The notes under the pieces: generated by a model
What the model was told of the DNA's origin: nothing
What the model saw: only the letters and a program-made list of their open reading frames with translations
The model's database searches: none
In this document: piece after piece, positions 1 to 10,704 of the stretch
Position numbering within the stretch: the first letter of the stretch is position 1
Layout: every line of letters begins with the position of its first letter
Program-made: the position numbers and the translations under genes
Assembly: GCF_002549795.1 (NCBI RefSeq)
Contig: NZ_CP021435.1
Coordinates: 3,162,001 to 3,226,000 of the forward strand
Direction of reading: 5' to 3'
DNA: 64,000 nucleotides
DNA from: Halomonas beimenensis
Lineage (GTDB): Bacteria > Pseudomonadota > Gammaproteobacteria > Pseudomonadales > Halomonadaceae

Positions 1-235
1 CGGTGGCCGAGGTCTTGCCCCAGGCCGGGGCCGCGGCGTGGGCCGCGTCCAGCGCCCGCTCGATGTCCTCCGCGGTGGAACGGGGGATCTCGCAGAACGC
101 CTCGCCGTTGACGGGGCTGACGTTGTCGAAATACTGGCCCTTCACCGGGGCGACGAACTCGCCGCCGATGTAGTTGCCGTAGCGCGGCGCGAAGCTGACG
201 ACCGCATCGGGACGGCCGGGATCGGCATAGATCAT
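1..235 (-). CDS. exaC: NAD-dependent aldehyde dehydrogenase, 5' part only
   Basis: Only the first 78 or so codons are in the window; the gene runs off the left edge. The N-terminus starts MIYADPGRP and continues through GNYIGGEFVAPVKGQYFDN and SPVNGEAF, the typical opening of the ExaC/acetaldehyde dehydrogenase branch of the ALDH superfamily, which oxidises acetaldehyde and similar aldehydes to acids in the cytoplasm. The catalytic Cys and NAD-binding parts lie outside. It is transcribed away from the LuxR-type regulator at 380, with a shared 144-bp intergenic region, so control by that regulator is likely (inference from the Pseudomonas alcohol-oxidation gene neighbourhood). Assignment to ALDH is secure; the exact subfamily is moderately sure. 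Confidence 0.85.
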   Translation of the reverse strand, partial: MIYADPGRPDAVVSFAPRYGNYIGGEFVAPVKGQYFDNVSPVNGEAFCEIPRSTAEDIERALDAAHAAAPAWGKTSAT

Positions 236-326
236 GGCGTGGCTCCTTGCTGTTGTGGTTGTGAAGCAGGCACGCCTTCAAGTCTTGGCCAGCTCGGGCG
301 GCTGGGACATACTGCGGAGGCAGGAG

Positions 327-354
327 GCGGCCTCCTCCATCGGTAGGAGGCCGC
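327..354 (+). promoter_or_regulatory. Leader hairpin upstream of erdR
   Basis: A perfect 10-bp stem (GCGGCCTCCT / AGGAGGCCGC) with an 8-nt loop ends 25 nt before the erdR ATG. A GAGGAG ribosome-binding site follows at about 369-374. It lies in the divergent exaC/erdR intergenic region; whether it acts as an attenuator, an mRNA stabiliser or an operator cannot be told from sequence. Confidence 0.4.
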
Positions 355-379
355 GAAGCGCATAGCCGAGGAGTGTTGC

Positions 380-1069
380 ATGGATACCCTGATGGTGGCC
401 GATGACCATCCGCTGTTTCGCGAGGCCATCGGGGCGGCGATCCGCACCGGCCTGCCCGACTGCCGCCTGCTGGAGACCGACAGCCTGGCCGGCGCCCTGG
501 CCCGGGCGGACGAGACGGATCTCGACCTGCTGCTGCTCGACCTGGGGCTGCCCGACGCCGAGGGCCTGGCCGGCCTGGAGCGGCTGCGCGAGGCCCGGCC
601 CGAGCTGCCGGTGGTGGTGATCTCCGCCGAGCAACAGCGTGCCACCATCCTGGATGCCATCGCGCTGGGGGCGGTGGGCTACATCCCCAAGTCCACCCCC
701 CGCCAGGCGCTGATCGCCGCCCTGACCCAGGTGCTGGAGGGCCATGTCTACCTGCCGCCGGATATCATGCGCAGCCCGGGCCCGGCCGGGCCGCGATCGG
801 CCGGGCCGCGCTCGTCCCCTGCCGCAGCGGAGACAGGCTCGCCCCTCGAGGCCCTCACCGACAAGCAGTTGCAGGTGCTCGCCCGCATGGTCCGCGGCGA
901 TGCCAACAAGGTGATCGCCCGGGATCTGGACATCGCCGAGACCACCGTCAAGACCCATGTCTCGGCGATCCTGCGCAAGCTGGGGGTGGCCAGCCGGGTG
1001 CAGGCCATCCTGCTGGCCGACCAGGCCGACCTCGCCGCCCAGCTCTCCCGGCGTCGGCTACGCGCCTGA
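380..1069 (+). CDS. erdR: LuxR-family response regulator, ErdR-like
   Basis: A two-component response regulator of 229 aa. The N-terminal receiver domain has the acidic pair D8-D9 and phospho-acceptor D54 in LLLLDLGLPD; a loose linker (about 130-160) leads to a LuxR/NarL-type helix-turn-helix (about 163-215) with the GDANKVIARDLDIAETTVKTH signature. Related regulators (ErdR/AgmR/EraR group) control ethanol and acetate oxidation genes. The divergent exaC supports that role. Its 3' end overlaps the convergent kinase nahK by 12 bp. The cognate kinase is uncertain: nahK is adjacent, but REC-HTH regulators of this group often pair with distant kinases. Confidence 0.82.
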   Translation: MDTLMVADDHPLFREAIGAAIRTGLPDCRLLETDSLAGALARADETDLDLLLLDLGLPDAEGLAGLERLREARPELPVVVISAEQQRATILDAIALGAVGYIPKSTPRQALIAALTQVLEGHVYLPPDIMRSPGPAGPRSAGPRSSPAAAETGSPLEALTDKQLQVLARMVRGDANKVIARDLDIAETTVKTHVSAILRKLGVASRVQAILLADQADLAAQLSRRRLRA

Positions 1070-2431
1070 GCGCCCTTCCAGCAGTGCTGTCAGCAGCATC
1101 CTGAGGCGCAGCGGCTTCACCGGCTTGAGCAGGCAACCGTAGCCCCGCTCCCGCACCCGCTGCTTGAGTCCGCCCTCGTGATTGGCGGTGATCACCACTA
1201 CCCCCAGCGCCGGGTGACGATCACGCAGCCGGTCCGCCACCTCCAGGCCGTCGGGATCCCCCGGCGCCAGGTGATAGTCCACCAGCAGGATGTCGACCCC
1301 CTCCCGGCGGCTCGCGGCGTCCAGGGCGCCGGGGGTCGAGGCGCAGTGGACCCGGCACCCCCAGCCCTCGAGCAGGGCCGCCATGCCGTCCAGGACGGCG
1401 GGATCGTCGTCCAGCACCCAGACCCGCGCACCGGCGGGGTCCCCCGCCGGCAGTGCCTCTTGCGCCGGCGGCGTCTCGGGCCGTCGGCCATAGGGCACCC
1501 GGATCGAGAACAGTGCGCCTCGGCCGGGACGGGAGACGAGCTCGAGGGGGTGGTCGAGCATGCCGGCGATGCGATCGACGATGGCCAGGCCCAGTCCCAG
1601 GCCGCGATCGGCGCCTTCGGGGGCGACCACGGCGCGCCGGAACTCCAGGAAGATGGCCGACTGCTGGGCCTCGGGGATGCCGGGGCCGGTATCGCCCACC
1701 AGGATCTCGAGCCCATCGGGACGCCGCCGGCAGCCGAGCAGCAGATGGCCGCGCTCGGTGTAGCGCACGGCATTGGTCAGGAAGTTGCGGACCACTCGGG
1801 CGAGCAGCGCCAGGTCGGAGACCACCACCGCCGAGGACGGCACGTAGTGGAAATCGAGCCCCCGGGCGCCGGCCAGCTGGCGGTACTCCTCGGCGAGCAC
1901 GTCGAGCAGCTCGCCCACCGGGAAGGTCGCCACGTCGGGCGTCAGCACTCCGGCATCCAGCCGCGAGATGTCGACCAGGGTGCCCAGCAGGGCCTCGACA
2001 TCCTTGAGCGACCGGCCGATGTGGCCCACCAGGCGACCGGCATCGTCGGGAAGGCCCTGATCCTCCAGGGCGCTGGTGAACAGTCGCGCGGCATTGAGCG
2101 GCTGCAGCAGGTCATGGCTCACCGCCGCCAGGAAGCGGGTCTTGGACCGGTTGGCGGCCTCGGCCTCCGCCCTGGCCGCCTCCAGCCGGGTGTTGGCCTC
2201 GCCGAGAGCCTCGAGGGTCCGATGCAGGCTGTCGGTGCGTTCGCGCACCTGCTCGGCGAGCAGCACGGCGTGCTCGAAGGCCCCATAGGGCGCCCCGCCG
2301 GCCATGCCCGCCGACTCCACGCGCTCGATGAGGGCGCCGCAGATACGGCGCAGGCGAGCGTTCTCCTCCATCAGCGCCCGCTCACGCTCGCTGTCCGGCA
2401 CGAAGGCCGGTGGCTCAGGTCCCAGCTCCAA
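1058..2431 (-). CDS. nahK: Hybrid sensor histidine kinase, NahK-like (partner of NosP)
   Basis: A cytosolic hybrid kinase of 457 aa. An N-terminal coiled coil (about 15-95) has no membrane segment; the HisKA H-box is FLAAVSHDLLQP with H106; the HATPase has N-box NFLTNAVRY and G-boxes GDTGPGIP and RGLGLGLAIV; a C-terminal receiver carries D385 in ILLVDYHLAP. This architecture, directly downstream of and overlapping a FIST-domain gene, matches Pseudomonas NahK (NosP-associated kinase), which feeds a shared HPt and controls biofilm dispersal in response to nitric oxide. The best start is TTG: GGAG sits 6 nt upstream, and the start lies inside the end of nosP, indicating translational coupling. 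Function is inferred from synteny and domain order. Confidence 0.8.
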   Translation of the reverse strand: MELGPEPPAFVPDSERERALMEENARLRRICGALIERVESAGMAGGAPYGAFEHAVLLAEQVRERTDSLHRTLEALGEANTRLEAARAEAEAANRSKTRFLAAVSHDLLQPLNAARLFTSALEDQGLPDDAGRLVGHIGRSLKDVEALLGTLVDISRLDAGVLTPDVATFPVGELLDVLAEEYRQLAGARGLDFHYVPSSAVVVSDLALLARVVRNFLTNAVRYTERGHLLLGCRRRPDGLEILVGDTGPGIPEAQQSAIFLEFRRAVVAPEGADRGLGLGLAIVDRIAGMLDHPLELVSRPGRGALFSIRVPYGRRPETPPAQEALPAGDPAGARVWVLDDDPAVLDGMAALLEGWGCRVHCASTPGALDAASRREGVDILLVDYHLAPGDPDGLEVADRLRDRHPALGVVVITANHEGGLKQRVRERGYGCLLKPVKPLRLRMLLTALLEGRSGA

Positions 2432-3569
2432 TGGCCACTCCGGTGAGCGTCTGGTTGATGTGCATGCCCTGGTGCTGTTCGCCGTAGGTGCTGAAGCCCA
2501 CCACGCCGGCGGCTGCCAGGCGGCGGGAGGCGTCAGCCACCTGCCCCCCGGCCTCCAGCTCCAGACGGCGCAGGAAGCAGTCGCAGCCGAGGATCAAGGC
2601 GGGCGGCCCCAGCCGACGGGTGAGCCCTGCCAGGACCTCGTCGAGATCCTCGAGCAAGGGCGCCGGACGCATGGCGGTGAGCACGATGCCGTTCTCCACC
2701 GCACAGTAGAAGCGCAGCCCGCCGTCCTCATCGACCCGCTGGATGGAACGGACGTAATACGCCTCGCCGATGCGAACCGCCAGGGGATGTCGCGCGAAGA
2801 CTCCGGCATCCAGCTCGGCCACCGGCCGCCCCACCAGCCGGGCATATTCCTCGGCGGCAGGGGCGGCGTTGAGTTCCAGCACCCGGCGATGCTCCCGGTC
2901 GACGGCGGTGACCACCAGCTTCTCTGCCCGGGGACGCAGGTGATGGGTGGTGAAGACCTCGAAGGGACGCCGGCTGGTGACCATGATCACCACCGCCGCG
3001 GCGGTATGGAAGCCGCCGTCGGCATAGACGTGGGTATGGCTCAGGCGGTTGTCGTCCCCGGCGGACCCCCCGAAGCTGGGAATGCCGCCGAGGGCCGCCT
3101 CCAGGGTGGCCAGCACCTGTTCCTCGCTGCTGGACAGGCCGTCCAGTAGCGTCAGCACGAAGGGGCGAGCCGCCTCGGACGGACGCTGGCGGCGGCAGTC
3201 GGCGAGCAAGCCGTCGACCAGCCGCTGTGCCCGGGGCAGCGCGAAGCCGTCCAGGTCCTCGACGCGGGCGCAGGCGATGGAGAAATCGTCGCGATCGAAG
3301 CCGATCGCCACGATGCAGCCTCGTCCATAGCCTTCGGGGGTGATCTCGCCGGCCGTGGTGCAGCCGGCCAGCGTCACCGGCGCGAAGGCCCCCTCCAGGG
3401 CCTGGCCGAGCTCGGCCAGGGGATAGTCCGCGCTGCAGAAGAAGAGCACGAAGCCCAGCTCGGGCCCGCGCAGGGCCGTGGCCAGCTCGGCGGCGGCGAC
3501 CTCGGGATCGGCACTGGCGCTGAAGGCGGTGCGCGGCGAGGGCCGAGCGTTGGAATCGATGGTGTCCAT
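2415..3569 (-). CDS. nosP: FIST-domain haem/NO sensor, NosP-like
   Basis: A 384-aa cytoplasmic protein with an N-terminal FIST domain (about 25-220: LGFVLFFCSADYPL, LAGCTTAGEITPEGYGRG, FGGSAGDDN) and a FIST_C domain (about 230-365: YVRSIQRVDEDGGLRFYCAVENG, LILGCDCFLR). In Pseudomonas, Shewanella, Legionella and Vibrio, NosP proteins of this type bind haem, sense nitric oxide and modulate the kinase encoded next door. Here the neighbour is the overlapping nahK gene, which strongly supports the pairing. The upstream ribosome-binding site is weak. Haem binding cannot be shown from sequence alone. Confidence 0.82.
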   Translation of the reverse strand: MDTIDSNARPSPRTAFSASADPEVAAAELATALRGPELGFVLFFCSADYPLAELGQALEGAFAPVTLAGCTTAGEITPEGYGRGCIVAIGFDRDDFSIACARVEDLDGFALPRAQRLVDGLLADCRRQRPSEAARPFVLTLLDGLSSSEEQVLATLEAALGGIPSFGGSAGDDNRLSHTHVYADGGFHTAAAVVIMVTSRRPFEVFTTHHLRPRAEKLVVTAVDREHRRVLELNAAPAAEEYARLVGRPVAELDAGVFARHPLAVRIGEAYYVRSIQRVDEDGGLRFYCAVENGIVLTAMRPAPLLEDLDEVLAGLTRRLGPPALILGCDCFLRRLELEAGGQVADASRRLAAAGVVGFSTYGEQHQGMHINQTLTGVAIGAGT

Positions 3570-3646
3570 GGCGGCCGTGCAGGGAAAGAGGCAGGAAAGG
3601 AGCGGATCTTCCAGTCTAGGCGGCTGCCCCCTGCCTCGACAATGGG

Positions 3647-5833
<2,187 letters not shown>

Positions 5834-5849
5834 CGCTCGCTCCTCGGGC

Positions 5850-6359
5850 TCAGTGGACTTGGATGCGGGTCACCTGCCACACCGAGCGGAAACGAATGGC
5901 CTCGGTGAGCAGTTCGGGATGGGCATCGAAGGGATAGAGCACGAACAGCGGCCCGAAGCGACGGATGGGCATGATCTCACCGTTACGCGTCATGGCCAGG
6001 ATGACGCCGTAGCGTTCGAAGTCGCTGACCGGGATCTCGGCCTCGAAACCGTTCAACGCCACTACCCGGACATGATCCCCCTGGGCCCCCACCGCCTCGA
6101 GCAGCGCCTCGGCCAGGGGCCCCTCGAAGCGGCCGGCCGCGTCATGCCAGGGCGTGTCCGTGATGATGCTCCGCGACGGCAGGGCCTCGAGCATGGCACG
6201 ATCGAAACGCGCCACCCCGTCGCCGTTGGTGTGGCGGATATCGCCCGTCACGGTCAGCACCACGGGGCCCTGGGGCGCGGGCAGGGGCGCCGCCTGGGCG
6301 CCACTCGACATCGCGCCGGCCAGGAGCAGGCCGGCGAATAAGTGGAGAAGAGCGCGCAT
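5850..6359 (-). CDS. Periplasmic oxidoreductase-molybdopterin-binding-fold protein (cysteine-free)
   Basis: A 169-aa protein. I chose the ATG at 6359 because GGAG precedes it and the N-terminus MRALLHLFAGLLLAGAMSSGAQA is then a clear signal peptide; longer upstream starts add an unlikely Arg/Pro-rich segment. The mature part (VLTVTGDI, TDTPWHDAAGRFEGPLAEALLEAVGA, VVALNGFEAEIP, MPIRRFGPLFVLYP) matches the small molybdopterin-binding-like domain found beside signalling proteins. It has no cysteine, so the Mo ligand of sulfite-oxidase/YedY enzymes is absent and it is unlikely to be a redox enzyme. Position next to the hybrid kinase suggests a periplasmic ligand-sensing partner. Confidence 0.72.
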   Translation of the reverse strand: MRALLHLFAGLLLAGAMSSGAQAAPLPAPQGPVVLTVTGDIRHTNGDGVARFDRAMLEALPSRSIITDTPWHDAAGRFEGPLAEALLEAVGAQGDHVRVVALNGFEAEIPVSDFERYGVILAMTRNGEIMPIRRFGPLFVLYPFDAHPELLTEAIRFRSVWQVTRIQVH

Positions 6360-6485
6360 GGGAGCTCCGGGTCGGCAGTCTCGTCGCCGCCAAGGGTACG
6401 CCAATCCACGTCGGAGGTCAGTCGTCGGGAACGAAACGGCACAGGGGGCGACGGGCGCCCCCTGTTCGACCGCGCCGGGCAAGCC

Positions 6486-7301
6486 TCAGTCCTTGGCCGC
6501 CTCGGGGTGCTCGATCCGCACCAGGTCCTCGTAGGCATGCCAGCTGGCATGGCCGAGCACCGGCAGGATCAGGGCCAGGCCGATGTAGAAGGTGGCCACC
6601 CCGACCAGCACACAGGCGGTGAGGATGACCGCCCAGAGCAGCATGGGGCGGAAGTTCTTGCCCACCGAGCGGATGCTCGCCTCGATGCCCTCCATGAAGG
6701 TCAGGTCCTGGTCCATCAGGGTGGGGATGGCCACCACGCTGATGGTGAAGGCGCCGAAGGCCAGCACCGCGCCGATCCCCGTGCCGACCACCAGCATGCC
6801 CAGCCCCTCGACCGTGGTCAGCAGGGTGACGTAGACGGTCGCCGGGTCCGGGGCGCCGAGACCGAAGAAGAGCGCGAACAACAGGGTCGCGATGCGGATC
6901 CAGGCGAGGAAGAAGATCATCATCATCACGCCCATCATCGCCAGCGAGCCCACGTGCCCCTTCCAGGCCCCGAAGGCGTCACCCAGGGTCGGGTCGCGGC
7001 CGGCCTCCAGTGCCCGACTGATGCCGTAGGAGCCCACGGCGACCAGGGGACCGATGAACATGAAGCCGGCGATCAGCGGCAGCAACCAGTGCCATAGGCC
7101 CAGGGTGAAGGCCCCGGCGGTGACCGCGATGCTCAACCCCACCCAGAACATGCCATAGGCCAGGCTCACCGCCGTGGCACGCCGGAAGTCCTCGAAGCCG
7201 GCCGCCAACCAGGCCCGGGGCTTGTCCATGCCGATCGGGCGGATGCTGATGCGAACATTGGGGGCCGACTTGTCGCTGCTCTTCGTGGCTGCTGCGCTCA
7301 T
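6486..7301 (-). CDS. DUF2189 family integral membrane protein
   Basis: A 271-aa inner-membrane protein. A short polar N-terminus (about 1-35, including VRISIRPIGMDKPRAWLAAGFEDFRR) precedes roughly six membrane segments between 40 and 255. The repeated pattern GFEDFRRATAVSLAYGMFWVGLS and the following GPLVAVGSYGISRALEAG are typical of the DUF2189 family, whose function is unknown. Start supported by GAGGTG upstream. It is transcribed alone, between the kinase locus and the uspA terminator; no partner is suggested by context. Confidence 0.75.
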   Translation of the reverse strand: MSAAATKSSDKSAPNVRISIRPIGMDKPRAWLAAGFEDFRRATAVSLAYGMFWVGLSIAVTAGAFTLGLWHWLLPLIAGFMFIGPLVAVGSYGISRALEAGRDPTLGDAFGAWKGHVGSLAMMGVMMMIFFLAWIRIATLLFALFFGLGAPDPATVYVTLLTTVEGLGMLVVGTGIGAVLAFGAFTISVVAIPTLMDQDLTFMEGIEASIRSVGKNFRPMLLWAVILTACVLVGVATFYIGLALILPVLGHASWHAYEDLVRIEHPEAAKD

Positions 7302-7481
7302 GGTGTCACCTCTGTTGCCGCGTTGGAGTCCCGGACTGCCGGGCCAGTCAGAGGCCGCATTCGGCCATGAGGCCCAATACGTGCTTCGTCCCTTGACACC
7401 TGATCAATGTAGCCATTCCCCGAGCGCCACGCCGACGCGGACTTCACGGCCACATCAACGCTAGGGGATTGCCCGCAATGA

Positions 7482-7514
7482 CGACGCCCACACCCGGGTG
7501 GGGCGTGGGCGTCG
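7482..7514 (-). terminator. GC-rich hairpin after uspA
   Basis: A 10-bp perfect stem (CGACGCCCAC / GTGGGCGTCG) with a 13-nt loop lies 22 bp beyond the uspA stop. There is no clear U-run, so it may be a 3' stabilising hairpin and not a classical intrinsic terminator. Confidence 0.5.
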
Positions 7515-7535
7515 CGGGACGGCACTCCGCCGGGC

Positions 7536-7964
7536 TCAGCGCACGATCATCACCGAGATCTTGCTGTGGTGGACCACGTGCTCGGCATTGGGGCCGAGCA
7601 CATAGTCGGCGAACTTGCGCTTGTTGTGTGAGGCCATGACGATCAGGTCGACCTCGAGCTTCTTGGCCGCCTTGATGATGGCCTCCCAGGGCGAGCCGTC
7701 GACGATCACGCTCTGGACCTGCACGTCTTCCGGCACGTTCTGCTTGATGAAGTCGTGCTGCGCCTGGGAGAGGGCCTCATGAGCCTTGGTGGCAAAGTCC
7801 TCGGGGAAGTAGGCGCCCACCAGCGGCATGCGGTAGTCCGGCATCACCGTGACCACATGCAGCGAGGCGCCGAAGCTCCGGCACAGCGCCAGCGCCGTGG
7901 GCAGCGCCTTGCTCCAGGAGGCCTCCTCGTTGAGGTCCACCGGTAACAGGATCTTGCTATACAT
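7536..7964 (-). CDS. Universal stress protein (UspA family) linked to TAXI-TRAP
   Basis: A 142-aa single-domain Usp-fold protein starting MYSKILLPVDLNEEAS, with a strong AAGGAGG site. It follows the TRAP permease stop by 12 bp, so it ends the transporter operon. This mirrors the teaABC-teaD arrangement of Halomonas ectoine TRAP transporters, where the Usp protein modulates uptake (knowledge of that system; extrapolated here to a different TRAP class). The C-terminal ATP-binding signature of UspFG-type proteins (GxxG-x9-G[ST]) is altered: the segment reads ASHNKRKFADYVLGPNAEHV, so the first glycines are missing and nucleotide binding is doubtful. Confidence 0.85.
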   Translation of the reverse strand: MYSKILLPVDLNEEASWSKALPTALALCRSFGASLHVVTVMPDYRMPLVGAYFPEDFATKAHEALSQAQHDFIKQNVPEDVQVQSVIVDGSPWEAIIKAAKKLEVDLIVMASHNKRKFADYVLGPNAEHVVHHSKISVMIVR

Positions 7965-7976
7965 GGGTCACCTCCT

Positions 7977-10571
7977 TCAGGCCGAGACCGTGTCGCCGCC
8001 GTGTTCGCGGCGACGGCGCTGCAGCATCACCACCAGGCCGAAGACCAGGAAGGCGGGGATCCACATCCACTCCTTGGTCCAGCGATCCACCGGCGCCTGC
8101 ACCTGGATGATCTCCTGGTCGAAGTCGAAGCCGAGATCCGCCGCCTGGCTGCCGAAGGCCACCATGTCGACCACGGCGCGATCCTCCTCGATGATCAATT
8201 CGAGCCCGAGATTCTCGAGGCGTTCCTGGCCCGTCTCGCCCTCCGGCACCGGCAGGGTCATGTAGGTGGTCATCGGATCGCCGTAGGCATCCAGTCCGCT
8301 GACCTGGACCCGCAGGGTGGTCTCCTCGTCCACCTCGCCGAGGGCCTCGACGAACTGCGCCGGCGGGATGTCCTGGTAGGGGTCGTGGATCATGTCCATC
8401 CAGAAGCCGGGACGGAACAGGGTGAAGGCCACCAGCAGCAGCAGCAGCGACTCGTACCAGCGGCTGCGGGTGATCATGAAGCCCTGGGTCGCGGCCGCGA
8501 AGATCAGCATCGCCACCGTGGCCACCACGAAGATCAGCACGCCCTGGAACAGCGAGACATCGATCAACAGCAGGTCGGTGTTGAAGATGAACAGGAAGGG
8601 CAGCGCCGCCGTGCGCAGGCTGTAGTAGAACGCCTGGAAGCCGGTGCGGATGGGGTCGCCCCCGGATACCGCGGCGGCGGCGAAGGACGCCAGGCCCACC
8701 GGCGGCGTCACGTCGGCCATGATGCCGAAGTAGAAGACGAAGAGGTGGACCGCGATCAGCGGCACCAGCAGGCCGTTCTGTTCGCCGAGCTGGACGATCA
8801 CCGGCGCCAGCAGCGCGGACACCACGATGTAGTTGGCGGTGGTGGGCAGGCCCATGCCGAGGATCAGGCTGAGCACCGCGGTGAGCAGCAGGATCAGCAT
8901 CAGGTTGCCCATGGAGAGGATCTCCACCACGTCGGCCAGCACCAGCCCCACCCCGGTCTGGGACACGGCCCCGACGATGATGCCGGCGGTGGCCGTGGCG
9001 ATGCCGATGCCGATCATGTTGCGGGCACCGGTGACCAGGCCGTCCCAGAGGTCGAGCAGGCCCTCGCGAACGTCCTCGGCCAGGTTGCTGCGGTGGCGGA
9101 AGATCGCGGTGATGGGCCGCTGGGTCACCATGATGAAGAGCATGAAGACGGTCGCCCAGAAGGCCGACAGCCCCGGCGAGAGGCGTTCGACCATCAGGCA
9201 CCAGATCAGCACGATCACCGGCAGGATGTACTGCAGGCCGACCATCACGGTGGGCCTGGTCTGCGGGAGCTTGTAGACCGGCTCGTTGGGATCGTCGAGT
9301 TCCAGCTCGGGATAGCCGGCGGCCACCTTGAGCAGTCCCACGTAGACCCCCGCCAGGACCACGGCCACCACCCAGGGCGTGGCGCCGCCGAGCACCGGCT
9401 TGAGCCAGCCCAGGCCGTAGTAGACCACCAGGGCGGTGATCATCATCAGCAGCAGGCCGGCCAGGAAGCCGATCACCTTGCGCACCAGCGGCTTGGGCGG
9501 GTTGCTGCTCTCGAGCCCCTGCATGTTCGCCTTGAGGGCCTCGAGGTGAACGATGTAGACCAGCGCGATATAGGAGATCAGGGCCGGGAGGAAGGCGTGC
9601 TTGATGACCGCCACGTAGGAGATGCCGACGTACTCGACCATCAGGAAGGCCGCCGCCCCCATCACCGGGGGCATGATCTGGCCGTTGACCGAGGAGGCCA
9701 CCTCCACGGCGCCGGCCTTCTCGGCCGGGAAGCCGACCCGCTTCATCATCGGCACGGTGAAGGTGCCGGTGGTCACCACGTTGGCGATCGACGACCCGGA
9801 GATCAGGCCGGTCATGCCGGAGGCCACCACGGCCGCCTTGGCGGGCCCCCCCCGATAGTGGCCGAGCAGGGAGAAGGCGACCTTGATGAAGTAGTTGCCG
9901 GCGCCGGCCTTGTCGAGCAGGGCGCCGAACAGCACGAACAGGAAGACGAAGCTCGTCGACACGCCGAGCGCGATGCCGAACACCCCCTGAGTGGTCAGCC
10001 ACTGGTGGTTGACCAGGCCATAGAGGCTGACCCCGCCATGGGCCAGGATGCCGGGCATGTAGGGCCCCGCCAGGCTGTAGACCAGGAACACCAGGGCCAC
10101 GATCATCAGCGGGGGGCCCAGGGCCCGACGGGTGGCCTCGAGCAGCAGCACGATGCCGATCACGCCGACGATCACGTCCTGGAGGATGGGCGCCCCGGGA
10201 CGCTGGGCCAGTTGTTCGTAGAACATGAACATGTAGGCGCCGCAGAAGGCCGCCGCGGCGGCGAGCACCCAGTCCTGCAGGGGAATGCGATCACGGGGCG
10301 AGCGCTTGAGCGCCGGATAGGCCATGTAGGCCAGGAAGAGCGCGAAGGCCAGGTGGATGGAGCGAGCCTCGGTGGCGTTGAACACCCCGAACCCCAGCAC
10401 GAAGGGGATCGGCGACGCGATCCACAGCTGGAAGAGCGACCACACCGCGGCGATGCTGACCAGCAGCTTGCCCGGCATCCCGGCCGGCTTGCGGGCCCCG
10501 GTGTCGCTGGAGGCGACCATGTCCTCCAGGTCGACCTCGGATCCCGGAGCCCTCTTGTTGTCCTCAGTCAT
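7977..10571 (-). CDS. TRAP transporter fused 4TM/12TM permease, TAXI family
   Basis: An 864-aa inner-membrane permease in which the small (DctQ-like) and large (DctM-like) subunits are fused. After a polar N-terminus come the 4-TM part, then a long DctM-type domain with signatures FGALLDKAGAGNYFIKVA, SGSSIANVVTTG, VNGQIMPPVMGAAAFLM and TPPVGLASFAAAAVSGGDPIRTG. A soluble C-terminal domain (about residues 720-840, DUF3394-like) ends in a last TM and an Arg-rich tail. The start at 10571 is favoured because AGGG lies 7 nt upstream. It partners the TAXI binding protein upstream; TAXI systems import small organic anions such as glutamate or 2-oxoglutarate with a cation gradient. The substrate cannot be predicted. 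Confidence 0.9.
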   Translation of the reverse strand: MTEDNKRAPGSEVDLEDMVASSDTGARKPAGMPGKLLVSIAAVWSLFQLWIASPIPFVLGFGVFNATEARSIHLAFALFLAYMAYPALKRSPRDRIPLQDWVLAAAAAFCGAYMFMFYEQLAQRPGAPILQDVIVGVIGIVLLLEATRRALGPPLMIVALVFLVYSLAGPYMPGILAHGGVSLYGLVNHQWLTTQGVFGIALGVSTSFVFLFVLFGALLDKAGAGNYFIKVAFSLLGHYRGGPAKAAVVASGMTGLISGSSIANVVTTGTFTVPMMKRVGFPAEKAGAVEVASSVNGQIMPPVMGAAAFLMVEYVGISYVAVIKHAFLPALISYIALVYIVHLEALKANMQGLESSNPPKPLVRKVIGFLAGLLLMMITALVVYYGLGWLKPVLGGATPWVVAVVLAGVYVGLLKVAAGYPELELDDPNEPVYKLPQTRPTVMVGLQYILPVIVLIWCLMVERLSPGLSAFWATVFMLFIMVTQRPITAIFRHRSNLAEDVREGLLDLWDGLVTGARNMIGIGIATATAGIIVGAVSQTGVGLVLADVVEILSMGNLMLILLLTAVLSLILGMGLPTTANYIVVSALLAPVIVQLGEQNGLLVPLIAVHLFVFYFGIMADVTPPVGLASFAAAAVSGGDPIRTGFQAFYYSLRTAALPFLFIFNTDLLLIDVSLFQGVLIFVVATVAMLIFAAATQGFMITRSRWYESLLLLLVAFTLFRPGFWMDMIHDPYQDIPPAQFVEALGEVDEETTLRVQVSGLDAYGDPMTTYMTLPVPEGETGQERLENLGLELIIEEDRAVVDMVAFGSQAADLGFDFDQEIIQVQAPVDRWTKEWMWIPAFLVFGLVVMLQRRRREHGGDTVSA

Positions 10572-10639
10572 AAGCATGCCCTGCTCTGAGTCGGTTGCCA
10601 CAAGGTTGCGCCTGCGATGTCGCCAACGGCGCAAACGCA

Positions 10640-10668
10640 ATGCGCGGCCCTCGGCGAGGGCCGCGCAT
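10640..10668 (-). promoter_or_regulatory. Intercistronic hairpin between TAXI binding protein and permease
   Basis: A perfect 13-bp stem (ATGCGCGGCCCTC / GAGGGCCGCGCAT) with a 3-nt loop lies between the binding-protein stop and the permease start. Such hairpins commonly raise the yield of the upstream binding protein over its permease by protecting mRNA or partly terminating transcription. Confidence 0.55.
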
Positions 10669-10704
10669 CATTCCGCGAAATGCGGTGATCTCAGGCGTCG
10701 ACGA

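Noticed and set aside
8001..10589. Very long open frame on the plus strand opposite the TAXI permease
   Set aside because: His/Gln/Gly-rich translation with no family pattern; a mirror of GC-rich codon bias. The minus strand encodes a clear transporter.
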